From Skermanella stibiiresistens SB22 (GTDB taxonomy: Bacteria; Pseudomonadota; Alphaproteobacteria; Azospirillales; Azospirillaceae): DNA of 64,000 nt. Where the stretch lies: assembly GCF_000576635.1 (NCBI RefSeq), contig NZ_AVFL01000006.1, positions 1 to 64,000 on the forward strand. The letters are read 5' to 3'. Below the pieces are notes generated by a model that saw only the letters and a program-made list of their open reading frames with translations, was not told the origin of the DNA and searched no databases. Both the position numbers and the translations under genes were made by a program. Shown piece after piece: positions 46,667 to 55,568 of the stretch (its first letter is position 1; every line of letters begins with the position of its first letter).

Positions 46667-47409
46667 GCCGGATCTCGGTCAGGAACCTGTGGAAGGAATA
46701 TCCCGGTCAGGTGGTGCTGGAGCGGGTGTCGCTGGAAATCCCGTCCGGCGAGTTCTGCGCCCTGGTCGGGCCGTCGGGCTGCGGCAAGACGACGTTCCTG
46801 CGCCTGCTGCTGGGAGAGGAGAGCCCCAGCCGCGGCGTGATCGAGTTGGATGGCAAGCCGCTGGTGGCGGAACCCGGCCCGGATCGTGGCGTGGTGTTCC
46901 AGCGCTATTCGGTGTTCCCGCACCTGACGGTGCTCCAGAACGTCATCATCGGCCGCGAATTCGAACGCTCGCGCTTGCTGGGCAAGCTGTTCGGCGCGGA
47001 GCGGCGCGCGGCGGTCGAGGAGGCGGATGAGATCCTGGAGACCGTCGGCCTGTCCGCCCACCGCTCGAAGTATCCGGCCGAGCTGTCCGGCGGCATGCAA
47101 CAGCGTCTGGCGATCTCGCAGGCCCTGATCCGCAAGCCGAAGGTGCTGCTGCTGGACGAGCCCTTCGGCGCGCTGGACGCCGGCACCAAGAGCCAGATGT
47201 ACGACCTGCTGCTGGGCCTGTGGGACAAGCACAAGATGAGCGTCTTCATGATCACCCACGACCTGAAGGAGGGCTTCACCCTGGCGACCCGCGTCCTCGC
47301 CTTCGACAAGGTCCGCCTGGACCCGCAAGCGCCGGGCGCCTATGGCGCGACCGTGACCTACGACCTGCCGCTCGAAGCCAAGCCCGCGCGGAAGGCGGCC
47401 GCCGCGTGA
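46663..47409 (+). CDS. ABC importer ATPase, guanidine/urea-associated
   Basis: A 248-residue ATP-binding subunit of the SsuB/TauB kind. Walker A GPSGCGKTTFL, signature LSGGMQQRLAISQAL, Walker B VLLLDEPFGALD and switch region FMITHDLKEGFTLATR are all intact. The start at 46663 is fixed by the ATGA overlap with the permease. It is the last gene of the guanidine operon; no allophanate hydrolase follows. Confidence 0.92.
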   Translation: MSRISVRNLWKEYPGQVVLERVSLEIPSGEFCALVGPSGCGKTTFLRLLLGEESPSRGVIELDGKPLVAEPGPDRGVVFQRYSVFPHLTVLQNVIIGREFERSRLLGKLFGAERRAAVEEADEILETVGLSAHRSKYPAELSGGMQQRLAISQALIRKPKVLLLDEPFGALDAGTKSQMYDLLLGLWDKHKMSVFMITHDLKEGFTLATRVLAFDKVRLDPQAPGAYGATVTYDLPLEAKPARKAAAA

Positions 47410-47707
47410 GGGATGCCTGATCGAGAGCGACGCGGAGTTTGGACATGAGGATCCTCCATCAATGTCAACGCAAAGATGGTGGCTCGGACCTCGTCGCTCG
47501 CCCCATAGCTTCGTTCTGCCGGGACGCTGGCGCTGTCCAGCGCCGCCCGGTCATCGACTGGCTATCGACCGCCTTTCGGACGGGGCGGACGTGACGGCGA
47601 CAGCGGCGCCATCACCGCCCACGGCTCATCGCCGACCAAAGGGTCTCACCATGCCCCTGAGGTGGGCCCAAACAACCAGCCCACCAAGGTTTTGTCAGGC
47701 GCTCTTA
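47410..47707. other. Convergent intergenic stretch
   Basis: About 300 bases between the guanidine ABC operon and the convergent pcl gene. I see no gene, no strong hairpin and no allophanate hydrolase fragment. Confidence 0.4.
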
Positions 47708-48961
47708 TTACCTCATCGTCGGAACCGAAACGCGCCAGTCCGCCAACTTACCCATGCCATCGACTGGCAGCGCCGCCCCGAAGCTGAGGGCGCGTGGGCG
47801 TTCCGCGACGTCAAGGGCGCGCTCGATCCAGGCTTCGATCTCATCGCGGAGTTCCGCGTCGCCGGGTGCGCCTGGAGCGGGAACGACGAAGGCTTTCAGT
47901 CGGTTCCCCTCGCTTGAAGTCATTGGCCGCACCGCGGCGTCCGCGACAAAAGGATGATCCAGCAGACGCTTCCTGATCAGCTCCGGACAAACATTGATCC
48001 CGCCGACTTGAACGACCCCGTCCAGTCTGCCGGCTGGCAGGAAGCGGGCATCATCGAGCCAATGCAGACTATCCTGAAGCTCCGCCTCGATCACGACCCC
48101 CGATGCCGTTGTGCGGCGGAGCGATTCACCACGCCGCATCCAGTGGGGGAAAAGTTGGAAACCGACGTCGGACGCGTTTCTCCAGCCGATGCCAGCGGTT
48201 TCCGAGGAACCATAAAGCTCGATCAGGCGCTCGGTGACGTTTCCCGTCACCGACGCGGCAAGTACCGCCGGGCATGGCGCCGTCGAGGTGACCCCGACGA
48301 CGTTGGGAACGCCCCGTCCGCCAATGTCTCGTCCACCGGACGGGGCGACGGTCTCGCGCCAGAATGTGGGATGGCCGACAACCAAGTCGCCGGATCGGCA
48401 CAGCGCGCGCAGCAGGGCTGGCGCCCGGTCCCGGATGTCCAGCACCTCCACTGGCGTCTCCCCGCCCAGGTGCCGCGGCAGAAGGACAGTGAACAGGAAG
48501 CCATAGATATGATGTGCGGGCACGGCGCTGAGCACCCGCGTCCGGCCCGGCAGCAGCGCCGCGAGGCGGATCGCCTCTTCCTCCAGCGCCTCGAGCCGGT
48601 GCTGGCAGGGCTTACCCGCCCCCGTGGTGCCGGATGTCAGGAACGTGATTTCATCGTCGAACCTCGCGAGGGAGGCTTGGCAAACCTCGACCCAGCCACC
48701 GAGCGTCCGGCGTGCCAACAAGTAGTCCTCGATCCCGCCGCGATGGAGGTGCAGCGCCTGAACCAGGCAACTTGAAAGACTTAGCAACTCAAGCGAGTCG
48801 GCGCCTAGGTCGTCGTCGAGGGCGAAGTCCGGCGGCCACCCCCTTGACGACGGCGGCGGTACCCGGCTTTCCGGCCGAAGCCGGGTGAACTGCCGGAACA
48901 CCAGATCCGTGATGAAGCGGGTCAGAGGCAGGTCGTCGCACCACCAAGGCCGAATGGTCAT
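47708..48961 (-). CDS. pcl: Adenylate-forming acid-CoA ligase with ACP-like N-terminus (p-coumarate ligase of the PYP system)
   Basis: A 417-residue acyl-adenylating enzyme. Core motifs are FLTSGTTGAGKPCQH (A3), LIELYGSSETAGIG (A5), GRLDGVVQVGGINV (A7/A8) and the catalytic Lys in LPVDGMGKLADWRV. It is shorter than 4CL enzymes (about 540). Residues 10-95 look like an acyl-carrier-protein fold, with LDDDLGADSLELLSLSS where the phosphopantetheine Ser would be. The gene lies 13 bases after pyp on the same strand. PYP needs p-coumaroyl thioester as chromophore donor, so this is the presumed p-coumarate-activating enzyme. Substrate is inferred from context. Confidence 0.75.
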   Translation of the reverse strand: MTIRPWWCDDLPLTRFITDLVFRQFTRLRPESRVPPPSSRGWPPDFALDDDLGADSLELLSLSSCLVQALHLHRGGIEDYLLARRTLGGWVEVCQASLARFDDEITFLTSGTTGAGKPCQHRLEALEEEAIRLAALLPGRTRVLSAVPAHHIYGFLFTVLLPRHLGGETPVEVLDIRDRAPALLRALCRSGDLVVGHPTFWRETVAPSGGRDIGGRGVPNVVGVTSTAPCPAVLAASVTGNVTERLIELYGSSETAGIGWRNASDVGFQLFPHWMRRGESLRRTTASGVVIEAELQDSLHWLDDARFLPAGRLDGVVQVGGINVCPELIRKRLLDHPFVADAAVRPMTSSEGNRLKAFVVPAPGAPGDAELRDEIEAWIERALDVAERPRALSFGAALPVDGMGKLADWRVSVPTMR

Positions 48962-48974
48962 GGGTGGTGGCCAG

Positions 48975-49364
48975 TCACAGGCGCTTGACGAACACCCAAT
49001 AGGTGTCGCCCACCAGAGCCCTCTTCATGTGAACCTTCACCTTGGTGGGCTTCATGTTGTAGTCGAAGGTGTACTCGAACATCGTATTGAGGTTGCCAGC
49101 CTTGACGCCCCTGTCGAATTCGCCCTTGAACTCTGGCTTGTTGGTGCATGGGGCCACTTCGGTGAAGAAATTTTTGCCAATCACGTCCTTGGGATGCCGG
49201 CCGGTTATGGCACCTTCGGCGCTGTTGTACTGCAGAATGACTCCCTTTCCGTCCAATTGGATCGCGCCGAAGGCGAGGCCATCGATGTCTTTGCCGGACA
49301 TCCGGGCAACGACATTGTCGATGTCGCTCTTGCCGAACTCGATCACGTTCAAGCCACCCGTCAT
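48975..49364 (-). CDS. pyp: Photoactive yellow protein
   Basis: A 129-residue PAS-fold blue-light receptor. By direct comparison with the Halorhodospira protein the match is very strong: [13 protein letters not shown]-type N-terminal strand (here [13 protein letters not shown]), [47 protein letters not shown] and YWVFVKRL. The chromophore cysteine is C73 (C69 in the reference), with Y46, E50, T54 and R56 matching Y42, E46, T50 and R52. I start at ATG 49364, with GAGG 5 bases before it; the GTG at 49382 is an alternative. It is expected to carry p-coumarate. Operon with pcl. Confidence 0.97.
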   Translation of the reverse strand: MTGGLNVIEFGKSDIDNVVARMSGKDIDGLAFGAIQLDGKGVILQYNSAEGAITGRHPKDVIGKNFFTEVAPCTNKPEFKGEFDRGVKAGNLNTMFEYTFDYNMKPTKVKVHMKRALVGDTYWVFVKRL

Positions 49365-49382
49365 CAGGACCTCTGAATTCAC

Positions 49383-49852
49383 GTTATGATTAACGCCTTA
49401 GTATGCCGTTACCGCATGTTTGGTAAAGCGGGACGTTGGTGATAGGTGACTGGCATGCGACCCCGTCATCTGTCACTATCTACTTAAAGTTGTATAACAA
49501 CTTCCAGTGGATGGGGTCGTGTCTCTTCACCCTGCGGGCCAATGCCTGACATCCATAAGCGGGCCAAGATCGTTCATCGCGCCGCCGACACCCGAATTAA
49601 CCGGATATTCACGAGCGACCACCTACGATCGTCGGCGCATTGGACATCGAGATTGATCGGGCTTGTCCGCGTGGCCTTCATCATTTTGACCCAACCGGAG
49701 GTGGCGGTGTGACCGTAGGAATAAGTAAGGTGCTCGCGCTGTCGAAGAGCTTCGCGGACCTGAACGCCGGTGGCGCCCATGACCTACCACCATCCGATGA
49801 TCAAGGCACGGGGAGTGCCGCCGAAAGGCCGGCACTCGTCATCTAGCAACGG
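49383..49852. other. Divergent promoter region between pyp and the PYP-kinase gene
   Basis: 470 bases with no convincing gene. The first 120 bases are relatively AT-rich and should carry the pyp promoter. A perfect inverted repeat lies at 49487-49503. A partial minus-strand frame at about 49574-49780 looks somewhat protein-like (GHTATSGWVKMMKA) but is too weak to call. Confidence 0.5.
49487..49503. promoter_or_regulatory. Perfect inverted repeat in pyp/kinase divergent region
   Basis: AAGTTGTATAACAACTT: 7-base arms around a 3-base centre. Its symmetry and placement between divergent photosensory genes make it a candidate operator. The regulator is unknown. Confidence 0.4.
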
Positions 49853-51856
49853 ATGGTCGATCCGCGTCGACCAGACGCATCCACTGTCATTTTTCAAGAT
49901 TATTGGGAGACCATGCGGTTGATGGAGACCCAATGGGTAACGGACGGCCTCGCGACCTGTGCCGTCGAGGACTTGCGCTCGATCCTGGATCAAGTCGGCT
50001 GCCCGATGTTCGTCGTCGACGTCCATGGGGATGGGGAGGATGGGTTCCGCATCGCCACCATGAACGCGGATTATGAGCGGAGCTATGGCTTCTCCCGCGC
50101 CCAGGTATCTGGCCGCCGCCTCGTCGACTTGGTTCAGCCGGCGGAATTCCAGCGCATCGCCGAAAACTACAAACGGTGCATCAGCCAAGGCACCCGGATC
50201 ACCTATGACGAGACCGTCGAGCTGGCGACCGGGGTCACGCGATGTCGAACAACCCTAAGCCCGCTGCTCCGCGATGGGCGCGTGGTCCGTCTGATCGGCA
50301 CCTGCGTCCACACGGCGGTGGGGGCGCCATCGGAACAGTTCCTGTCCGCCGCCCATCGGATCGCCCGCTTGGGCTGGTGGCGGCATGACCTGGTGACCGG
50401 CGAGGTGATTTGGTCCGACTTCATGTACGAGATCCTGGGCCGCGATCCGCGTCTTGGTCCAGCGACAAATCACGAATTGGCCACATTCATCCACCCCAAG
50501 GACCGTTCCGTCGTCGGCGCCACTTCCCTCACCGTCCAGGCCCGACCAGAAGATGTCGGTCCGCGTCAATTCCGAATCGTCCGCCCCGACGGCGCGGTCC
50601 GGTACATCCACGAGGAGTGTGGGTTCGAGCACTCGCCCGATGGCACTGCCCTGGCGGTCATCTGCACCGTGCGGGACATCACGGACCAGAAGCGGACGGA
50701 GATGGAACTCAAAGCCGCCACGGAGCAGGCGGAACTGGCCAACCAAGCAAAATCATCGTTTCTGGCCAACATGAGCCATGAATTGCGGACGCCACTGAAC
50801 GCGGTGATCGGGTTTTCCGACATGATGGCGCAGGAGGCCGTGGGACCGCTGAACAATCCGGCATATCTAGACTATGCGAACGACATCTTGTTCGCGGGCC
50901 GCCATCTGCTGGACATCGTCAACGACGTTCTGGACATGGCCCGGATCGAGGCTGGGGAGATCCTCTTCGAGGAGCGTGAGATTCCGCTCGCCACCCTGCT
51001 GGGTGATGTCGAGCGCCTGATCCGGGAGCGGGCGAGCAGGGCCAAGCTGAGTTTGTCCGTGACGTCCGCGCCTCCGGGCCTGTCGGTTCTCTGTGACCGG
51101 CGGCTTCTGCGCCAGGCGCTGCTGAATTTGGTGGGCAATGCGGTCAAATTCACCGAGGCCGGAGGCGATGTCGTCCTCTGTGCCCATGTTCTGTCTGATG
51201 GCCAACTCTGTCTCGCGGTTACCGATACCGGTGTGGGAATCGCCGTGGCTGACCTGCCTCGGGCGCTCGCTCCATTTGGTCGGCTCGCCTCCCCCCTGAA
51301 CGCGACGACCGAAGGCACGGGACTGGGGCTGCCGGTTGCCAAAGCGCTGATCGAATTGCATGGTGGCATGCTGCACTTCAACAGCAGACCCGGCCTGGGA
51401 ACCACCGCCTTCATCACCCTGCCGGTCGAACGGCTTCGCGCCAATGATGGTAATCCGCCGCGACCGACGATCGGCGGCCTGAAGGAGTTCTTCAGGATCG
51501 GCGGACAGGATGCCGAAGATCTGGTCGAGGAGATCAACGAGGCCGATCTGGACGACCTTCCGATCGGTGTGATCCAGCTCGACCGGAACGGCAGGATCCT
51601 CACCTACAACGCAACGGAGAGCCGGTTTTCCGGCCGTCATGCCGAACTGATGATTGGTCGTGACTTCTTCAGGGATATCGCACCGTGCACCTTCACTCCC
51701 GAGTTCCATGGGCGGTTCAGGGACGGTATGGAACACGGCAACCTCAACGTCATCTTCAGCTACGTGTTCCCGTTCAACCAGCCTGTGAGAGTGTTGATCG
51801 AGATGCGCTCCGGCCGCCAGCCGGGCACCGCGTGGATCTTCCTGAGATGGGCTTAG
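49853..51856 (+). CDS. PAS histidine kinase with C-terminal PYP domain
   Basis: A 667-residue soluble kinase. Two PAS domains (about 35-150 and 165-285) precede a HisKA domain with FLANMSHELRTPLNAVIGFS (phospho-His H309) and a HATPase domain with LLNLVGNAVKF, DTGVGI and GTGLGLP. After about residue 555 comes a complete PYP domain: LPIGVIQLDRNGRILTYN, then IAPCTFTPEFHGRF, GNLNVIFSYVF and TAWIFLRWA. The chromophore residues are kept: C612 (PYP C69), Y585 (Y42), E589 (E46) and R595 (R52); T50 is Ser593. Known PYP fusions such as Ppr carry PYP at the N-terminus, so the tail position is unusual. No receiver domain is present. Confidence 0.92.
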   Translation: MVDPRRPDASTVIFQDYWETMRLMETQWVTDGLATCAVEDLRSILDQVGCPMFVVDVHGDGEDGFRIATMNADYERSYGFSRAQVSGRRLVDLVQPAEFQRIAENYKRCISQGTRITYDETVELATGVTRCRTTLSPLLRDGRVVRLIGTCVHTAVGAPSEQFLSAAHRIARLGWWRHDLVTGEVIWSDFMYEILGRDPRLGPATNHELATFIHPKDRSVVGATSLTVQARPEDVGPRQFRIVRPDGAVRYIHEECGFEHSPDGTALAVICTVRDITDQKRTEMELKAATEQAELANQAKSSFLANMSHELRTPLNAVIGFSDMMAQEAVGPLNNPAYLDYANDILFAGRHLLDIVNDVLDMARIEAGEILFEEREIPLATLLGDVERLIRERASRAKLSLSVTSAPPGLSVLCDRRLLRQALLNLVGNAVKFTEAGGDVVLCAHVLSDGQLCLAVTDTGVGIAVADLPRALAPFGRLASPLNATTEGTGLGLPVAKALIELHGGMLHFNSRPGLGTTAFITLPVERLRANDGNPPRPTIGGLKEFFRIGGQDAEDLVEEINEADLDDLPIGVIQLDRNGRILTYNATESRFSGRHAELMIGRDFFRDIAPCTFTPEFHGRFRDGMEHGNLNVIFSYVFPFNQPVRVLIEMRSGRQPGTAWIFLRWA

Positions 51857-52148
51857 GCTATTCGTGAAGATCATGACGGGCCTCCGCACTCGCCAAGCCC
51901 TTGAAGGTCAGGAACCAACCCATCTCTGGAAAGCGAAGCAGACATGCCAGTCGCGACGGATCGGCGCACCACGCCGGGGGCAAATTTGTGGACACCAACG
52001 CCAGCCTAGTTTCCAACCAACTCTATGATATAGAACGACATTTCCCATCGGTCGGCCTGCTGGCAATAAAACATTAACCATTTGGATGTTTTATGAGGTG
52101 GCGTGACCAAGTTTCCCGGTCGTCGAACGGTGGTTGGAACGATAAAGA
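51857..52148. other. Intergenic stretch after the PYP-kinase gene
   Basis: About 290 bases without a supported gene. The part near 52010-52100 is more AT-rich and probably carries the promoter of the GAF gene. Confidence 0.4.
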
Positions 52149-52637
52149 ATGCAAGACGAGAAAGATCGGCTTCACGCGTTGTATGATCTAGCAGTGCTTG
52201 ATACGCCACCGGAGCCAGCGTTCAACGATATCGTCAACTTCGCCCGCCAGCGCTTCATGGTTCCGACGGCTCTCATCTCCTTGATCGATGAAAGTCGTCA
52301 ATGGTTCAAGGCCAAGGCGGGCGCGGATGCGGAGGAGACGCCGCGCGAGTACGCCTTCTGCGCTCACACCATCCAACAGCGGCGGGTTCTCGTGGTCGAG
52401 GACGCGCGCGTCGATCCACGGTTCGCGAACAACCCCTATGTCGTCGGTCCGCCCAGGATCCGCTTTTACGCCGGCGCGCCGCTCATCTATAAGCAGCAGG
52501 CGATCGGCTCCTTCTGCATCATCGACGACGCCCCAAGACTATTCACGAACGTTGACCAGCAGGATCTGGTGGTTCTCGCCAAGGCGACAGTCGCCGAACT
52601 GGAAATGAGCAGAGCGAGGCGATTTCTGCCGCCGTGA
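52149..52637 (+). CDS. Stand-alone GAF-domain protein
   Basis: A 162-residue protein made almost entirely of one GAF domain. It starts with the linker pattern KDRLHALYDLAVLDTPPEPA often seen before GAF modules, then VPTALISLIDESRQWFKAKA, FCAHTIQQ, YAGAPLIYKQQAIGSFCIID. No effector domain is attached. It may bind a small ligand and work in trans with one of the adjacent kinases. Confidence 0.85.
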   Translation: MQDEKDRLHALYDLAVLDTPPEPAFNDIVNFARQRFMVPTALISLIDESRQWFKAKAGADAEETPREYAFCAHTIQQRRVLVVEDARVDPRFANNPYVVGPPRIRFYAGAPLIYKQQAIGSFCIIDDAPRLFTNVDQQDLVVLAKATVAELEMSRARRFLPP

Positions 52638-52672
52638 TGGCGCCAACGTTGTGGAAAACGCGTCACCGACAG

Positions 52673-52945
52673 TCATCGCGCGGGGCGGGTACTCCCTTCG
52701 GAGGCCCGTCGCCCAAGCCGGTCGCCCAGTCCCGCGCCACCCCGCCACGCCTGGAGCGTCTCGTTCGCCTCCGCGGTGGTCTCCCGCTGCTCCTCCGACA
52801 CGCCGCGCGCCATTTCCGCCACACCGCGGCTGTCCTCGGCGTTCTCGCGCCGGCCCTCGGGAGATGATTTCAACGAGGGGGCAACTCGCCGTTCATCATT
52901 TAATCCTCCCATCGCTGTGAGCGTGGCTTCACGTCGCTGGATCAT
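52673..52945 (-). CDS. Small charged hypothetical protein
   Basis: A 90-residue, very hydrophilic frame. The middle (about residues 33-65, GRRENAEDSRGVAEMARGVS) predicts a charged helix that could form a coiled coil. No family known. It lies between the GAF gene and the large kinase. The opposite strand is also open, so existence of this gene is uncertain. Confidence 0.35.
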   Translation of the reverse strand: MIQRREATLTAMGGLNDERRVAPSLKSSPEGRRENAEDSRGVAEMARGVSEEQRETTAEANETLQAWRGGAGLGDRLGRRASEGSTRPAR

Positions 52946-53180
52946 GCCGATGTGGGCATGGGGTTCGAGGTCGTTCTGCTTCGGCGATCAGAGAAGCCGC
53001 GGAAATATGGTCCATTGGCGACCGTCGCCTCCGCTGCCGGCGAACAGCGCATTCTTTCGACTCAGAACGATTGTCCAGATTGTCCGCCCGACGGTGTTGG
53101 CGTCCATCTCGGCGCGGCCATAGCCCGGATACTCGCACACGCTTGCCAGCGGACGCGGAGCAGGACCATTCCCTGAACGT

Positions 53181-55568
53181 TCAACTTCCTGAACATGCCA
53201 TCAGGCGGTCCAGCGGCAGCTTGATCGTGACCGTCGTCCCATTCCCTAGGCTGCTGTCGATACCCAGTCTACCCCCGTGTCTCTCGACAAGGGCTTTGGA
53301 GATGAACACGCCCATGCCGCTGCCGCCGTGACGTCTCGCCATCCCACTTTCAACCTGGCTGAACGGCTTGCCAAGGTCGTCAATCCGTTCCCGTGGTATG
53401 CCGATGCCAGAATCAGTGACCACGATGGCGACACCGTCCGACGAGACACGCGCCGTCACGGCGATGCGCCCGCCATCCGGCGTGAACTTGACCGCGTTGC
53501 CGAGCAGGTTGATCAGCACTTGCTTCAGGCTTCGGCGATCGACCCGCAGCACCGGTGTCGGCGAAGGAATGTCCAGTTCGATGCTGTGCCGCGTTCCGGA
53601 GGTGACCGGCCGGCTGAGCAGGAGCGCCTCATCGATCACTTGGTCGAGCGCGACGGGCTCCTCGTGCAGGACCACCTTGCCGGCTTCGATGCGGGCCATG
53701 TCGAGAAGATCGTTGATCAACTCGAGCAGGTGCCGACCACTGCGATTGATATCCTGCGCGTATTCCAGATAACGTTGGCCCAGCGGCCCGAGCATTTCCA
53801 GACTTAGCATGTCGCTGAAGCCGATGATGGCGTTCAGGGGAGTTCGAAGTTCGTGGCTCATGTTCGCCAGGAAGTCGGATTTGGCCTTGCTCGCCGCTTC
53901 CGCCGCATCCTTGGCCATCCGCAGCATATCCTCGGCCTGACGTTCGTTCGTGACGTCACGGCAGATGCCGAACACGCTTGTCACCGATCCATCGGCGCCG
54001 AATTCGCAGTACCCCTCCGACTGCCAGATCATCAAGTCGCCTTCATGATTGTGAATGCGATATTCCCATTGCGTAGTCGAACCAGTCGCCACGCAGTGGG
54101 CCAAACGCCGCGCCGCCTCGTCCCGATCTTGCTCGTGGATTCGAGACAAGATATCTTCCATCGTCGGTTGGTAATCGCCCGGCGGCGCCTTCATGATCTG
54201 GTAGAGACCAGCCGACCACTCATGTTCGCCTGTAAGCACTTCGAGCCGCCAGTGCCCAATCCTGGCAATCTTCTGAGCTTCCAGGAGTTCCCGTTCCCGC
54301 TTGGCGAGCTTCTGCTCCTGAAGTTTGGCCTTGGTGATGTCGGTTCGCAAACCCGCCACCCCCCCATCCTTGGTGGGGAAGTCACTGATGCGCACCCAAC
54401 GGCCATCCGAAAGCTGTTCCTCCTGGGAGCGTCCGTCGCCAACCGGTTCTAGACGTCGCGAGACCCAAGTGTCTTGATCCCATTCGTCGGAGAATCGGCG
54501 ATTGGCGGCGAAGTAACGACAGATCGACTCATACGAGGCTCCTGGAGTGAGTATGCTCGCCACCGCCGGAAACATCCGCCGATATTGGGAGTTGCACATC
54601 AGGAAACAGCGGTTGGCGTCCAGAAGGATGAATCCGTCCGATAGACTTTCAATGGCGTCCAAAAGGATCTGTTCGGCCCGCACGGCGCGAGCCTCCGACC
54701 TTCTATGGGCGATCTCCGTGAGTTTCTGGGTAGTGATATTGGTGCCGGTCCCCCGATAGCCCAAAAAGCCGCCAACCCCGTCGAATACGGGCTTGCCGCT
54801 GGTCCGAAACCACAGGGTCTCATGGTTGGGACCGCGAGCTTCGTATTCGAAGTTCCGAAATGGCCGATGGGCATTCAGCGTGGCGACATGCTGCCGCCAG
54901 TGAGGCAATTCCATCGCTTCGGCGGCAAGGTCCATTCGGCTCAGATGAAGCCAAGCGGAGGGAACGACACCGGCATGCTCCGACAGGCGTTCGGAGAAGT
55001 AGGTGTACCGATGCTCAATGTCGCTTTCCCAAAACCATTCGGACGCGGCATCCGCGAAATCGAGGAATCGCGCCTTGCTGTCCTGGAGCTGCTGTGATGC
55101 CAGGATTTGATCCGTGATGTCATAGATGGAGCCAGCGATGCGGATCGCACGCCCATCGGCGTTCCAGACCGCCTGTGCCCTACCCCTGAACCATCGGACG
55201 GTGCCATCAGGCAGTGAAAAGCGAAACTCCGTGTCATACGGCACGCGCTTGAACAGATGATTCCGGAGCGCGTTTTCCACCAATCCCCGATCATCAGGGT
55301 GCAGTAGGTTCTCGAACGTGTCATGGGTGACTGGCTCCTCCTCCGGAGACAATCCAGCCATTTCCTTGAACAAGGGTGACCAGTAAAGCGTCCCCCGCTC
55401 CATGTCCCAGTCCCAGATGCCGACGCCCGCTCCCTTGACCGCCAGGGCGTAACGCTCCTCACTCATCCGAACGGTCTCACTGACCCATTCCCGCTCGACC
55501 GAACCGGCCACGAGCCTTGTCAGCCGTCCGGCGTTTCTCAATTCCGCATCATTGCGCAAGTGGCGCAC
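53181..55568 (-). CDS. Multi-PAS sensor histidine kinase
   Basis: A 795-residue cytoplasmic kinase. About four PAS modules precede the kinase: 40-155 (GVGIWDWDMERGTLYWS), 165-285 (SEWFWESDIEHRYTYFSE), 310-425 (SLSDGFILLDANRCFLMCN) and 440-555 (IGHWRLEVLTGEHEWSAGLY). The HisKA domain has FLANMSHELRTPLNAIIGFS and the HATPase has LINLLGNAVKFTPDGG and DSGIGIPRERI with GGSGMGVF. There is no membrane segment, receiver or PYP domain. Its kinase core closely resembles that of the PYP-tailed kinase, so they may share partners. Confidence 0.9.
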   Translation of the reverse strand: MRHLRNDAELRNAGRLTRLVAGSVEREWVSETVRMSEERYALAVKGAGVGIWDWDMERGTLYWSPLFKEMAGLSPEEEPVTHDTFENLLHPDDRGLVENALRNHLFKRVPYDTEFRFSLPDGTVRWFRGRAQAVWNADGRAIRIAGSIYDITDQILASQQLQDSKARFLDFADAASEWFWESDIEHRYTYFSERLSEHAGVVPSAWLHLSRMDLAAEAMELPHWRQHVATLNAHRPFRNFEYEARGPNHETLWFRTSGKPVFDGVGGFLGYRGTGTNITTQKLTEIAHRRSEARAVRAEQILLDAIESLSDGFILLDANRCFLMCNSQYRRMFPAVASILTPGASYESICRYFAANRRFSDEWDQDTWVSRRLEPVGDGRSQEEQLSDGRWVRISDFPTKDGGVAGLRTDITKAKLQEQKLAKRERELLEAQKIARIGHWRLEVLTGEHEWSAGLYQIMKAPPGDYQPTMEDILSRIHEQDRDEAARRLAHCVATGSTTQWEYRIHNHEGDLMIWQSEGYCEFGADGSVTSVFGICRDVTNERQAEDMLRMAKDAAEAASKAKSDFLANMSHELRTPLNAIIGFSDMLSLEMLGPLGQRYLEYAQDINRSGRHLLELINDLLDMARIEAGKVVLHEEPVALDQVIDEALLLSRPVTSGTRHSIELDIPSPTPVLRVDRRSLKQVLINLLGNAVKFTPDGGRIAVTARVSSDGVAIVVTDSGIGIPRERIDDLGKPFSQVESGMARRHGGSGMGVFISKALVERHGGRLGIDSSLGNGTTVTIKLPLDRLMACSGS

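Noticed and set aside
49574-49846. Short frames on both strands upstream of the PYP-tailed kinase
   Set aside because: No family match, poor ribosome sites and mutual overlap. Kept only as a note in the intergenic entry.
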